Below, in pieces: positions 32,389 to 44,131 of a stretch of DNA of 64,000 nt. The notes under the pieces are model-generated. The model searched no databases, was not told the origin of the DNA, and saw only the letters and a list, made by a program, of their open reading frames with translations. A program made the translations under genes and the position numbers. The DNA is from Branchinecta lynchi. Lineage: Eukaryota; Arthropoda; Branchiopoda; Anostraca; Branchinectidae. The stretch lies in contig JAKZAP010000016.1 of assembly GCA_023053575.1 (NCBI GenBank), positions 7,560,046 through 7,624,045 of the forward strand, given 5' to 3'. The stretch's first letter is position 1; every line of letters starts with the position of its first letter.

Positions 32389-33379
32389 CTGCTTAGATCC
32401 CACCCAAAGAAGTCAGCAATTTTTATCAAATCGCGTGTAACGAGTAACATGTGCATCAGCATTTTTTAGAATGGTAGGATTCTCTAACTAAGAATACGCA
32501 ACACAGTTTACTAGAAGTCGGCAACCGGTCTTCTTTGAATAACCTCAACCTGGAACTGCTAAGATCCGCCACCCGCCCCATATCTACCATTGCTTGTATT
32601 CCAATTCGCCATAAGCAAGAAGTCAGAACAAACAAGACAAGTGATGTTGTTTGGGCAACCCCACCTTGAAACTACCAATCGAGAAAGTGTCAAAATGACT
32701 TAAAGTAGCCAATAATGGGCGAATAATGGCCCTCTAGAATCCACTATTATGAAAGAAATCTGCCAATTCCTAGACAATTTATTTTTCGCCAGTGTATCAT
32801 TACGACGTATTTCCCTGCTTGCCATCTTCTTATTTACTAGGTGTGACAAATTTAAACGGAGTTTCTTGTTTCTTATCAATTCGTCGTTATTATTCACTCC
32901 AATTTATCTGCATTATTGACAAATAATTATTCTGGTAGCAGTACGTGACAATTACTTGTAAATTCTGGACTCAGCTTCAAGTAATCTGCTATATTTGTAC
33001 ATATTTCGGAACTTTTGTCACTTCACGTCCAGAAATCAAACTTTTCTTTGGAACTACACACAAAAAAAGTCTAATCATAGACCATCTGAGCAATCTGCCA
33101 GCTGCAGAGACGGTTTAGTTTTGCAGACACGACACTCTTTGCCTCAACTCTATAAAATGATTTATTTTCATGCGTGACCCCGAGTTTTTGAATTTTCGCA
33201 CCTTGCAAGTACAATTTCGGAAATCATCTCCGCTGAGGCGCCGAAGAGGTAATGAGAAGCGATAACAAGAACTCTTATTTTCGAAGTCATTTCAGGAAAG
33301 TCATAATCTTTTATTTGTGAAGCATTTTATGAAAAACAAAGCATAATTAGTGCCCATTGTACTTTAATGCTTTCGTTTC
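32389..33379. other. Unassigned intergenic sequence
   Basis: No repeat family, splice-flanked frame or RNA gene is recognised. Confidence 0.45.
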
Positions 33380-33640
33380 GTTCTACTGCCGGCAAAATTC
33401 CAACTGCCAAAATAAGATATGTGCAGAGATATGCAGCGCCAAAAAAGTGAAAACTCAACGAAGGCAATATCATCTTACTTGGTGAATATGATAACGCCAT
33501 CAGCAAAATTCGCAATCTCTCAACCATCTAACCTGTTGTCATGTCAGATATCCGATATCACGCTAGCATACAATGTGGTTTAAAATCACAGCTTCCAATT
33601 TTACTTTGTTTCAGAACACTTTATTTTAGACCATCTTGCT
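33380..33640 (+). repeat. Two-copy dispersed repeat (with 31865-32100)
   Basis: Diverged direct copy of 31865-32100. No termini or TSD could be fixed. Confidence 0.55.
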
Positions 33641-33698
33641 TTACAATTTTCTATTCTACTTTACTAATTTACCTTTCTAGTCTCCTGTGTGGAAGTAC

Positions 33699-33879
33699 CC
33701 AGGGTTGGTCACCAAAAGTAACTTCGTACACCCTGGAAAGTAACCCAAAAGTATCTCAAAGTAACCCAAAGTAACCTAATGTAACCCAGTCCCAATGCAA
33801 TGTAACCCAAAGTAACCCTGAGTAACCCAAAGTATCCTGAAGTAAGTCGTACACCCTAGTTCTTGGTGACCAACCCTGG
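33699..33879 (+). mobile_element. hAT MITE with GTAACCCAAA tandem core (perfect 8-bp TSD)
   Basis: A 181-bp element, CCAGGGTTGGTCACCAA to TTGGTGACCAACCCTGG, flanked by GGAAGTAC on both sides (33691-33698, 33880-33887). The interior is mostly imperfect repeats of GTAACCCAAA, with TCGTACACCCT near each end. Confidence 0.9.
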
Positions 33880-33919
33880 GGAAGTACTCCTTCGGCCAAA
33901 TCTGACTTCGAATCCTGTT

Positions 33920-34082
33920 TGATAGTGATAAACGGGTAAATCGTCAGGGATTATATTCTAACAACAATTCGGCCCTTCTTTGCAAGGGTATCCTTCAGGC
34001 TCTAACTTAAAAAATACGCCTCGCTATAAGAACGACGTGAATAACGGTAGAATAAATTTCCGCTGATTTACCCGTTTAGCAC
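33920..34082. mobile_element. GGCCCTTCTTGG foldback MITE, full copy
   Basis: GATAAACGGGTAAATCGTCA pairs with GCTGATTTACCCGTTTAGC. AATTCGGCCCTTCTTTGCAA follows the left arm. Confidence 0.6.
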
Positions 34083-34984
34083 CCCCAAATATAGCCCCCA
34101 TCCCATCAAGTCTCCCCCCAACTTGATCAATCTAGCAATGATTCGTCGGTAATTGTAGCCCACGTCATTACGAACCGTGAAAAAGCTGTCACTTTGATTT
34201 CAGCTACCAAGATACCTAGATCAAGATACTGTCAAAGACCCTCTGGCATACCTTTATCTCAACCCAGCATCAGTTCACTCTCCATCTAATTACTCAGAAA
34301 CCCCGGGTTGCAGGATTTTGCTGACTTTCGTGTCTTTTGACGACGCGTCACACCGCCCGCTGACATGTTATTTAGGCCTCGTCCCGACAGTATTTTAGCG
34401 TTAAATTATCGCTGGTATTTTAACATAAAATGGTCGGATAGCGTGAAAATTGCTCCGACAATTACTACGAAGGTCCGAAAATTTGGTTGCGTGTCTTAAG
34501 ATAATCATTCGAGAGGCGTTTTGCTCGAGCTTATCACTTCACTTCATAGTTTAAGCCCTACAAATTTGCAAGGTAAGAAATTGATTCCCCCGACAAAACC
34601 AATTCACGACAGCAATATATTTATATTTTTCTATACTTTTCTATAATATAATATATTTTTCTGGCTTGTTAGGTTGCAAAAGTAGAAAACAGAAAAAGAA
34701 CAAGATACAACTAATTCTGAATGTTGTCGTTTAAAAGTCAGGAAATCAATTAGAGTAAAACAGCCTGTATAATTATGTTACAGGAACCCTAATTGACCCC
34801 TAATTGCAGTCTGCTCATTATTCCCAAGCTGCCACAAAGCCAATCAAATCTCACGTCCACTAGAGATTTTCAGTTGTTTGTCGAATAGGCGGCTTTTTGA
34901 GCCCAGTGTGACCAAGCTCTAAGGAAGAAATTGGTTCTTTTTCAGTAACGGTTGAAAGGTCAGTTTGCTTCGACTTCTGGTGCC
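34083..34984. other. Unassigned; possible non-coding first exon donor at 34576
   Basis: AAATTTGCAAGGTAAGAAAT near 34566-34585 looks like a donor, but the upstream sequence is not open and no partner is seen. Confidence 0.3.
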
Positions 34985-35169
34985 CAGGCCCGTATCCAGG
35001 AATTTATTTCGGGGGGTGGGGGGTTTGCCTTTCGGGGTTTTTTTTGCCTGTGGGTCGGACAAAAAAGTACAAAAAAGACATAGATCAGAGGGAAAACATT
35101 ATACAAATGATTTTTGCATGTTTCGAGGGGAGGGGGGTTCAACCCCCAACCCCCCTGGATACGGCCTTG
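34985..35169 (+). mobile_element. Poly-G hAT MITE, copy with 7/8 TSD
   Basis: Ends CAGGCCCGTATCCAGG and CCTGGATACGGCCTTG, flanked by CTGGTGCC and CTGGGGCC. Confidence 0.87.
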
Positions 35170-35170
35170 C

Positions 35171-36086
35171 TGGGGCCATTTCAGTAAACCTCGGGGGGCA
35201 ATGACCATTTTGGGCAAAGATCATCCTACGTTTATTACTCAGACTCGATTTTTTTGTTATGGGAATTTAAAGTAGTTGATAGTCCAATCGAGGGTCCAAC
35301 TTGGGACAAAAATAGTATCAGGGTTGAATATTAAGAAATCTACCCCCCCCCCCCCTCCCGAATGGTTCCTCTGCTGTGTAGCTCGTTAATCGGTACTGGC
35401 GAGGGGTCAATCAGTTGCCTAAATTTTGTAATGTGGCAACCAAAATAATACATACAGACTCTCACACATTTTTCTTCTGGGACGCATAACCTTTTTCACG
35501 ACATTCACTCCCCCACTTCACACAAAGCCCACGTGTTCAAAGAGTGTCGAATCTGATTTTTTTTTTTTTTCACCTTAACACTTTCGTTAATGGGTCTATC
35601 CATTATTTTGCTACTCTGTCGTTTTTCCATCATAAGCTTTTTTCCATTCATTTACACATGCCAGGATCCTAAAGCACTTAATCCAGAGCTGTACAAAATG
35701 TAGACAGGGTGCAGTCAGTTTTCATCGAAATCCAACCTTGAATCCAAACCCTGAAAGGGGATACCCGGTAATCCCTCTACCAGACACTAATTCCTGATCC
35801 GTTTATTTCTGATCCATAGGAAGACCCCCACGATTACCGGAGAGATAGGGTGGGTATACTATCTTTTTTTACACTGGAGCATTCAAGGATATTCCCATGA
35901 GAAATTTAAGAACTGAGCCGAAGCAAGGGGTAGTGTCAGAGATGATATAAGCCTGGTAAAGACGAGGAGTAATGAATCGTTATCAGTTAGGCCTGACGAT
36001 TATGAAGGTTTTAGCGTGAGTACGAAAAGAAGTGAGAAAGTAGATTACACGGAGGTGCAGCTCTAGCTTGGAGAAATAATGTTTTT
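35171..36086. other. Unassigned, part of an old dispersed repeat
   Basis: The left half pairs loosely with 41400-41560. The rest has nothing recognised. Confidence 0.4.
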
Positions 36087-37151
36087 GGGATCCCAAAAAC
36101 GTAAGTGGAGGGATACCTATGACATCGTAAAAGTTGTCCGTGTGTCCGTCCGTCCGTCTGTTAGCACGATAACTCTCGAAGGGAATGGGATATTTTGATG
36201 AAACTTGGTGTGAGGACTCTTTGGGTCAACGGTAAGGTCAAGTTCATAGATGGGCTCTACAACCTTACATTTAGGGGTGGGGTAGGGGGTTCAAATTAAG
36301 GGGCAAACAAAATATTTTTAAACAGCTAATGTGATAGTCGATTATGGAGTAAGAAGACAGGCTGAACACAAATATGCGAAACATTTTCTCGTCCGACAAG
36401 TAGTTCGTCCGGAATCCGGCAAAAACCGGAAAGCTGGTTAAAAGTAAAGTTTCATCTGAAGTTAATTAAATGTTCGATTTAGGGGTAAGAAGACATGCTG
36501 AACGCGATAGTGAAAACATTTTATCGCCGGACGAGTGGTTTGTCCGGAATCCGGCAAAAACCGGAAAGCTGGTTAAAAGTAGAAGTTTGATTTGAAGTTG
36601 ATTAAATGTTCGATTTAGCGGTAAGTAGACATGCTGAACACTTACGTGAAAAGCATTTTCTACCCGGACAACTAATTCGCCCGGGATCCGGCGAAAACCG
36701 GAAAATGTGTAAAAAGTAATAAGTTTTATTGGAAGTTGATTAGATGACAGATATAGGGGTAAAAAGAGACGCTGAGTCTGTATATGACAATCATGTTTTA
36801 ACCGGACATATAATTCGTCCGGAATCCGGTTGTAACCGGTTTTTTTTTTGAAGCTAAAGTTTTATTTGGAATTGATTAGATGTTCTTCGTAGGGATAATG
36901 AGATACCTTACGCTGAATTCGATTCTGAATTTTTTTTTTGCTATACAAGTAGTTCGCTCGGAATTTTGGCAGAAGTAATGCAGGAAATTTTGGTCAGTAT
37001 TGTCAAAATAGATATGGCTTATAGAGGTATATCAGAACTTGGTTTTCTCTAATGATTAGCCTGGCGAAGACTGGATCTAGCAAAGACAAGACCCAGTTTT
37101 CTGGATCAAATATTAGATTTTTGGGATCCGATCAAAACCTTAGGTCTTGTT
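36087..37151 (+). mobile_element. GGGATCCC element, copy C
   Basis: Standard start GGGATCCCAAAAACGTAAG, CCGGAATCCGG-containing units at about 36409, 36545 and onward, and the end CTTAGGTCTTGTT. It has one or two fewer array units than copy A and is more diverged. Confidence 0.8.
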
Positions 37152-37324
37152 GAAAGTGTTGAAAGACTGAAGAGTAGGTCTGAGAATATAGTTTGGATCC
37201 GAGCTAAGTTGGAGTCGTTGCGTTTATTATTATGTAGTGTGTATTTGCCGCCAGAGAGGATTAGCTATTCAGAGGGAAAAGTTTGGGATATTGCGCTTTC
37301 CGAGAGGAAGCATTTCCGAAACCA

Positions 37325-37450
37325 TCACATAAGGAAAAGGGTTTGATTGGGATTTAGTTTCGTTTTGTGTTTATATGTACTTATATCTATTTCTTTGCTA
37401 TGACCCTTGGGCTTTTAAGGTAAATAAAAATCATAGTATATCATAGCACA
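37325..37450 (+). mobile_element. LINE 3' end, ATCAT-tail family
   Basis: The sequence TTGGGCTTTTAAGGTAAATA runs into an imperfect ATCAT tail. It is closely similar to 37545-37674 and shares the LINE 3' terminus seen at 12063. Confidence 0.5.
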
Positions 37451-37544
37451 TCCTTAAGGGGTGAATTCACCGAGGGAATGGTTGTTGAAAATTTTACTAT
37501 TTTGAGAAACCTGGCGAGGTTCCTCAGAGTGGCCAGTCTACACA

Positions 37545-37674
37545 GGGAAAAGTGTTTGATTGGGATTTAGTTTCGTTTTGTATTTACATGTATTTTATAT
37601 CTGTTTGTTTGCTAAGGTCCTTATACTTTTAAGGTAAATAAATATCATATCATACCATAGCAAAACCAGTCCAA
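37545..37674 (+). mobile_element. LINE 3' end, ATCAT-tail family, second direct copy
   Basis: A direct repeat of 37325-37450 about 220 bases downstream, again ending TTTTAAGGTAAATAAATATC and an ATCAT tail. Either two insertions or a local duplication would explain the pair. Confidence 0.5.
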
Positions 37675-37799
37675 ACATCTTGTGAAAGAAATTTACAACA
37701 TACAGCGACGGATCGAATACTCCATGGCCTATCAAAAGACGAACCGGATGCCTGTCGGCCGCCGCGTTTTCTCCGCATCACGGTCTTGTCCGTTTGTTT

Positions 37800-37922
37800 G
37801 AACTGTAATCTGTTCAAGGTGTAAATTTGTATTCTAATTTAAAATTGTATTTCTTTCTTTTCTCTATGTACTCCACTATTTCTATTTTATAGAAGTGGGT
37901 TAATGAAAAGATTCATTCATTC
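37800..37922 (+). mobile_element. LINE 3'UTR with short ATTC tail
   Basis: A pyrimidine-rich stretch containing CTATGTACTCCACTATT and ending GTGGGTTAATGAAAAGATTC then ATTCATTCAG. It is clearly related to the copy at 46346-46503. Confidence 0.5.
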
Positions 37923-38426
37923 AGTTGTGGATCCACCAAAGCAAAGCAGATGGCCAAACATCCTCGCTAAACTGAAATTGATTGAATCCAAGGACCCCTC
38001 GCTTAATATTTCCTCATATTACACATTGCGTTATCTCAAGGGCCTATTGGTGAATCTACATCCATCTACCCAATTTACAACGCCTCTAGATGACTAAACA
38101 TTCTTATCTGCGGTTCCGTAAACAATTTACTTTTCATTTTGGGTGGATCCGCAAACTGTTGTAAAATTTCAGGTTGATTACTGTTTTCCATCTTTCCACA
38201 GCGACAGCTTATCCATTAATTTCCGCTAAGCGTGGTAAGCATTTCAAATACACCGCGCCTTTTCCCGACAGTTTCCGGAACGAAGCCAGACTTAGGTGTG
38301 CTTGCATTGGCGTAATGGCCTTTCGGACTGGCTCGCCACAATATTTTGACTGGTCGATTTACCGTTCCTTAAGATCAAATATCATGGAAAGTATATCCAT
38401 TTCCCCTTAAAAGCCAAGTAAACCCC

Positions 38427-38591
38427 CAGGCCCGTATCCAGGAATTTATTTCGGGGGGGGGGGGGAGGGGTTATTGCCTGCAGGTCGGACGAAAAAGTGT
38501 AAAAAAAACACAGATCAGAGGGAAAAGCCTATACAAATCATTATTTGTGTGTGTTTCGGGGGAGGGGGGTCAACCCCCCCCCCCCCCCCCC
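38427..38591 (+). mobile_element. Poly-G hAT MITE, right end lost
   Basis: A normal left end (CAGGCCCGTATCCAGG) and interior. The right side dissolves into a C run followed directly by GACTTAG, so the right terminus is deleted or mis-assembled at the homopolymer. Confidence 0.75.
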
Positions 38592-40789
38592 GACTTAGAT
38601 CTTCTGCTTCCTAGTTAAGAAACATAACACACTTAAATTACGTAAGTTAAACCTTCAATCCGTAGGCGGAAGCAACGACAAATAAAATATTTGCTTGCAC
38701 TCAATCTGAGGTACAACACTCGACTGCTTACTTTATAGACTGCTCAATTTGACTATTTTGCAGACCTTTAGTATTTGTACCATGGAAAAGAACCAAACTG
38801 CCTATCCTGCAGACTCAACTTTCTCGATCTGTCCATGTAGTTACGATTTAAAGACGGTCTCAAAAATATGCTCATTCTACTTAAAACCAACTTGAATCTC
38901 TATTTCCTGACACATGTAACTTCTCCTTCCATGAAAGTATCACAATGTCGTGACAAAACGGCATGTACATTCGCGTCCTTCATTTGTTAATCGTAGAGTC
39001 TTTGACCCCCTTGCTCATCGCTTGTCACTTATTTCGAACGATTGAGTGATGTCGGATTCCTAAATTCCCACTCGAGCAGTTCCCACCAATCATCTGTGAA
39101 TGATTAGCAATGGTAGATTGGGATTAAGAAGCCCGTGTTTGAACACGAGCTTTAAAGGATTAAATATTACATATATTCTTTGATTAAAATATCCTTAAAA
39201 AAAATAAAAAAAAATGGACCCGCCTTGTCAATAATGTCAATAGAACCTACTTACGTAACTAAATTCATTAATTCTTAAGCCCGGTGACCCACATTCCATA
39301 TGTTACATTAGAAGCCCGCTGACGATACCTCACTGATCTTTGCACTTGCCACGATCACAATTTTCCATGCGCACTACGCTCCCGACGAGTGCTTGGGTAT
39401 CGTGTTATTGATGCGTAAAACCGGTTATGTTAATTTTGTCGAGTTTTTGCAAAAAGTCAATCGGCTTGGAAAAAGGCTCAAAATAGCAAAAGTCGCGGAT
39501 AATTTGTTAAAAGTATAGCCTCGTTTTACAGTATTCATATGGTTTCGAATACTGGAACATAAAGAGTAAATAGTGCGAGGTGTGCTGTAAGAAAGAAGTA
39601 GCCTCTCGTCCCTTTTCCCTGACCTCCTATTGGGTCAAAGCCATCCCCCCTATAGCGAATGCGGATTGCCCGTTTCCCAGACTTCCTCCCTAATGACCGT
39701 GGACTGTCTTTCTTGGGTTAATACAGGCTCAAATTACGACCATTTCATGTTCCAATCAATTTGACAGTTTTATGTTTCACTTCGACTCCGAGTGCCGGCC
39801 TCTCGAGTGTAAGTGGGCCCAAAAACTCTCAAGTGCCTCAAAACGGACGTACGCACAAGAAGCCTTTATAATGTGTTTCCTTTGTACCTTATCTGAGAGA
39901 GACATTTATAGTTCTGGATGTCTTGTTCAACAGGGGGAACAAATACGACAGTCAATTTAGTTACGTTTCAAGGCTCTGCCTGAAACGACGTTGGCCAACA
40001 GAGCGTCACGCTCGCTAACTAGAATTCCTTGACCTAATAAAGATCCTCTACATCTCTCCCGGTAATTTATTTAAAATTTATTATTATTATTAGTGGAAAA
40101 TAAAATGAGACGGAATGGTCAAGATGAGAAAAGTGATTAGTATGTGACTATTGGTTTTAAGTGAAAAGTTATGTACTCGCGCATAGGACACGGTTGTGCT
40201 CTTCGATGGAGGTTTTTTGTTGTTTTGATGGATGTATAATAAAAACAGAATGAACTGAATTGATATATAGTTTACACAATGTGGAGAGGTTTTTTATGCT
40301 CCGTGGAGAACTGAATTTGCTAACCCAGAGACTGTATTGTCGGAAAGTAAAGCTACATCCAGACGATCCATAATTACATCTATACTCGAGTTACTATCTA
40401 CGCATACTCATTTCTACCAACACAGGTCTTAATTATTTTGTTGGTCTACACTTCAACACCATGTGTTCTAGTGTCCCAATTTTTCGGCTGAAGAGTTTAG
40501 TGTAGGGAGGAACTGCAAAGAAACTATCAGTAAGGCGTCATAGAAGTTTCAAGTTTTGCACTAAGGAAAAACACCGCTAAGATTGTCCCAATCCCATTCA
40601 CAGATTTTCAAATATAGGCAAGGTTGTTTCAATATTTGCATAGGTTTGATCTTTGCCTTGTTCGGTCACGAACATAAGGTGAATTTCAAATGTGATAATT
40701 AAATCAAATGGTTTTTGCATGTTCCTTTTCTGCAGGTTTACAATGCTGCTGTCAAAGGGCAGTTTCTTATACTTTCACATAAAAGATCA
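38592..40789. other. Unassigned apart from a TTAA-family MITE at 39193-39590
   Basis: No coding sequence is supported. Confidence 0.4.
39193..39590 (+). mobile_element. TTAA MITE, third subfamily
   Basis: The body runs parallel to the first subfamily with substitutions (GTGCTTGGGTATCGTGTTAT, GTAAATAGTGCGAGGTGTGC). It is closest to 54031-54377. The ends are eroded. Confidence 0.65.
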
Positions 40790-40905
40790 GACACAAACAG
40801 CATTTCAAAGAGTCCTTGCATTGGCCTTGGCATTTGGCCTGGTAGTTGCTATGGCCAGTTGGCTTTTTGCAATAAATATCATATCATATCATATCATATC
40901 ATATT
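40790..40905 (+). mobile_element. LINE 3' end with (ATCAT)n tail
   Basis: GGCTTTTTGCAATAAATATC is followed by about seven ATCAT-like units at 40876-40905. It matches the 3' end of the family at 12063. Confidence 0.5.
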
Positions 40906-41113
40906 GTATACGTATAATTAACAAATTATCTAGCGGATGCAACTGAAAGATACGTTAACTCGTTTGTGCCGTACTTTGTTCGTTCGTTGATAGTTCTTGG
41001 TCGTGTTTATCTGGTATTATTTGTCATCTGTCATCGGCCATTTTATATCCCGTTGAAAGTGCTAGGTTGACTTACCTTTGCTAGCTTTCTTTGCTATTTT
41101 GGTGAATGAACGA

Positions 41114-41136
41114 TATATATATATATATATATATTA
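41114..41136. repeat. (TA)n microsatellite
   Basis: About 11 TA units after GAACGA. Confidence 0.85.
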
Positions 41137-41389
41137 TACTCTGACAACCGAGGCACTTGAAGAGCCTAAATCGACCAAAATGGGAAAAAGCCAGAGACAC
41201 GCAAGGAATACCGACATCTCCCAGTACCCTGGTGTAGCATAACTTTCACCTGTGCCCTTGGCCTATCGGAGTAGGTTTACGCTCTGACCACTCTTGGTCA
41301 GCCAACCGGCCACGCAACGACCAAAATTCTACCGGACAGCGACAGAAATTATATCAGCGAGCGACCGAAATTGTATCGGCCAACCACCG

Positions 41390-41633
41390 AAACTTTATCT
41401 AGCAACGAACAAAATGACTGAAAGGTCAGTTTGCTTTGAACTGGAGGGATACTGAGTTGCTCATTTCTATATGCTCAATGAACCGGTACTGGCGAGAAGT
41501 CGATTGTTACCCAAGGTTTGCATTGTAGCGACAAAGGAATAAATACAGACTCTCGGGTCCAGAACCACATCCCGGACATAAATGGAATGGAAGCACAAAA
41601 TAGAATGACCACCCCTCGGGGAAACGTCACTAC
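41390..41633 (+). repeat. Dispersed repeat paired with about 34945-35470
   Basis: TGAAAGGTCAGTTTGCTT, then CGGTACTGGCGAGAAGTCGA and AATACAGACTCTCGGG, recur at 34951, 35393 and 35452 as diverged matches. A poly-G hAT MITE interrupts the other copy. Confidence 0.5.
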
Positions 41634-41797
41634 CAAGGCCGTATCCAGGGGGGGGGTAGGGGGTTGAAACCCCCCCGAAACATGCAAAAATAATCATTTT
41701 TATAGGCTTTTTCCTCTGATCTGTGTGTTTTTTCTCCTTTTTTTTCCGGCCAGCAGGCACCCCCCCCCCCCGAAATAAATTCCTGGATACGGGCCTG
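41634..41797 (-). mobile_element. Poly-G hAT MITE, inverted copy with 7/8 TSD
   Basis: Reads CAAGGCCGTATCCAGG to CCTGGATACGGGCCTG on the + strand, the reverse orientation of the other copies, flanked by GTCACTAC and GTCATTAC. Confidence 0.87.
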
Positions 41798-42705
41798 GTC
41801 ATTACATTGTCAATATGGTCCCTTACAGACCGAGTCCTTTTCCAAACCACAGTTTGGACAACTGATCGGGCAAGGACCAGAAATCGACAATAAACCGAGG
41901 GGTTAGCCCTAGGTCTGACGTACACAAAAAAGCTGGGTTGACCGCCCCCTCAGTTCAACGTTACCGAACTAGCAATAAACTCCTCACAGAAAACTTGTTC
42001 CAGAACAAAGTTTGCAAGCCTTATGTCAACTAAAATTTGTTTCAGAACACAGTTTGCAAGACTTGTGTCAACCAAAATTTGGACTAGTGCAAAAACCTAG
42101 GACCGTGATCAATACAAAGCGAGAAACGAAGCATTTGGTTTCTATAAAATGTACTTAGAATACAGTATTAACAGGATGTTGTTTCAATACATGAATAGTT
42201 CAGATAGGGGTAATCGGAAAAAAAGTAGATAGATAAATATGTTTGCTTGTGAATCGTGTCCCGGAATCAGTGTTGGATCCGAGTTTGCTTTAAATATATC
42301 CGCATTTTTCAGGGGATCGCTTTAACTTTTAAAGGCAGAATGTGTGAGTTTCTAGAACGTTCTTGTTGTATTCGACATTGAAGAGGAACCAATCAATCGA
42401 CAGATCAGTGCAGGCCTCGACGTAACAAACTGAATCCTTGGCAGTGCGGACTCCCAATTCTACAGGTAAAGGCATCAAATCGTTCTCCAGCGATTTAATC
42501 CTTGATGGGGCCGAGCTAACGAGCTCGTATCCCTGCCGGCCTCCAGTGGTCAAAATACAATAAAAATAAAAGTAAAAAAAATATTACAAAAATTCGAAAT
42601 AAAAGAACCTGAACCTGAAGAGAAGATCAAGAACCTTGGAATGGTACATTAGCTTCCCCGAAGAGCCATTTTGTTACTACTCTTAATATGGCTGGGAAAT
42701 GATAT
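41798..42705. other. Unassigned intergenic sequence
   Basis: A local direct repeat of about 60 bases (AGAACAAAGTTTGCAAG..., AGAACACAGTTTGCAAG... at 42002 and 42050) is the only structure seen. Confidence 0.4.
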
Positions 42706-43079
42706 TAGTTGCGTTTTGCAGATACCATGGTACCTGATACCACGGTCTAAAGTCCTTTTGCAGTTGCCATGGTATCTGATCCCACGGCTGAGAGGCATTT
42801 TTGAAGTTATCGTGGTATCTGAAAAAGTCACCTTACTTTCGAAATCTCCAACAACAGAGCCTAGGATTTTATCAAATTTGTTTGGAAAGAAATTTGGCAC
42901 TTAGTGATGTGACTGGATATCAGTTTTCTTTTCCGATGACTTCGAAAAGAGCGATTTCGGCAATTCTCGTTTTTGCACAGCAACCGTGGTAACTGATACC
43001 ACGATAACTGGAAAAACGACTAATTGCAGACCCAGTTACCACGATAACAGATACCATGGTATCAGCAAAAACGCAACTA
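42706..43079. mobile_element. TA-flanked GTTGCG MITE with ATACCATGGTATC palindromes
   Basis: A 374-bp element, TAGTTGCGTTTTGCAGATAC to GCAAAAACGCAACTA. Both ends hold several copies of a (T)GATACCACGG/CCATGGTATC motif separated by TGCAAAAACG. Related fragments occur at 51826-51990 and 52750-53180. Confidence 0.8.
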
Positions 43080-43794
43080 CTGACTGGCAAGCGCAGCTTG
43101 TCACCCCTCGATTTGCACTGTATTATTTCATATTTGGCATCGGGTTTAAAACTAATTAAATTACGTTAGCCCAACCAAAACTGACCTTAGGCAGAATATA
43201 TACCGACAGAGTGGGAAGCCGAAATGAGACAAAAGCAACGGAGACATAATTTCGGAACACCCCTTTTGCAAGTGTAGCGTTTAATTTGAGACTGCCCGAA
43301 AAAAACACACATTATCAACATGCAAAGTACCATGTAATTCAAAGTACCATCCTTCAAGTGAGACACTTAAAACAATGAGCAGGATGTACTGCCAAAAATA
43401 TGCTGCTTCAATGCAACAAGGTTGGCTTAAACTGAAGAGTTTCTTTCCTGCTCAGAAAATTGGCTCGCATTCAGCTTTAGAGCCAAGAGTTTGTAATGAC
43501 GCAGAAAGCTTAAATACTATCACTAACGATATTTGATTTCGAGTAGGGCAATAAGAATCCGATGAGTGATCGGTGATCGTGACTTCTTGCTATCGTAATT
43601 GAACCTTCTGTTTGCATGCGAAAAATTCAAGGCAATCATTAGGACGAAATGCATCCAGCGAGCAACCGTAGCCTAATCTAGTTGTGGGGAAAAGCAAGCA
43701 TAGGACGGTCAACGTATCATGTTTGATCAATCTTTTTTAGTCTAAAAATCTCTCGAAAAATCTGGTATCGCAGACCAAGCACTATGTTCTGTTC

Positions 43795-44131
43795 GTTCCA
43801 GTATTCAAAATGAATTAAAATTTAAAAACCAGACTCTGCTTCTAAACAAATACCTACGGCTTTGGATGTAAGCCTTTGTCCAGCCGGTGTACTTCTAGCA
43901 AAAACTGGACAACATTTACAAGACGGGCTTTTCTGGCGACGGAGCTTCTCGTAAAAATCGTAGAGAGCAGGATACGCATCGAAAATCGCGAAACAGGGCA
44001 AGTGTGAAAATCAGTCAGTTGTTGTTAAGGGGTTAGAATGTATCTATGAAATTCGGGTTTCCAGATGCAAGAATTTATGGAGCGATTACGGAAGTAGGCA
44101 ATTTTGGCACTACACGTACGACGAGTCCGGA
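43795..44131 (-). mobile_element. TTAA MITE, divergent inverted copy
   Basis: In reverse order it carries the family landmarks (AATCGCGAAACAGGGCAAGT, GGGGTTAGAATGTA, GGAGCGATTACGGAAGTAG, CGTACGACGAGTCC). The left limit is approximate. Confidence 0.6.

Noticed and set aside
41060..41110. - strand GCAAAG followed by GTAAGTC near 41075
   Set aside because: All frames before it are closed within a few codons. At best a non-coding exon, with no further evidence.
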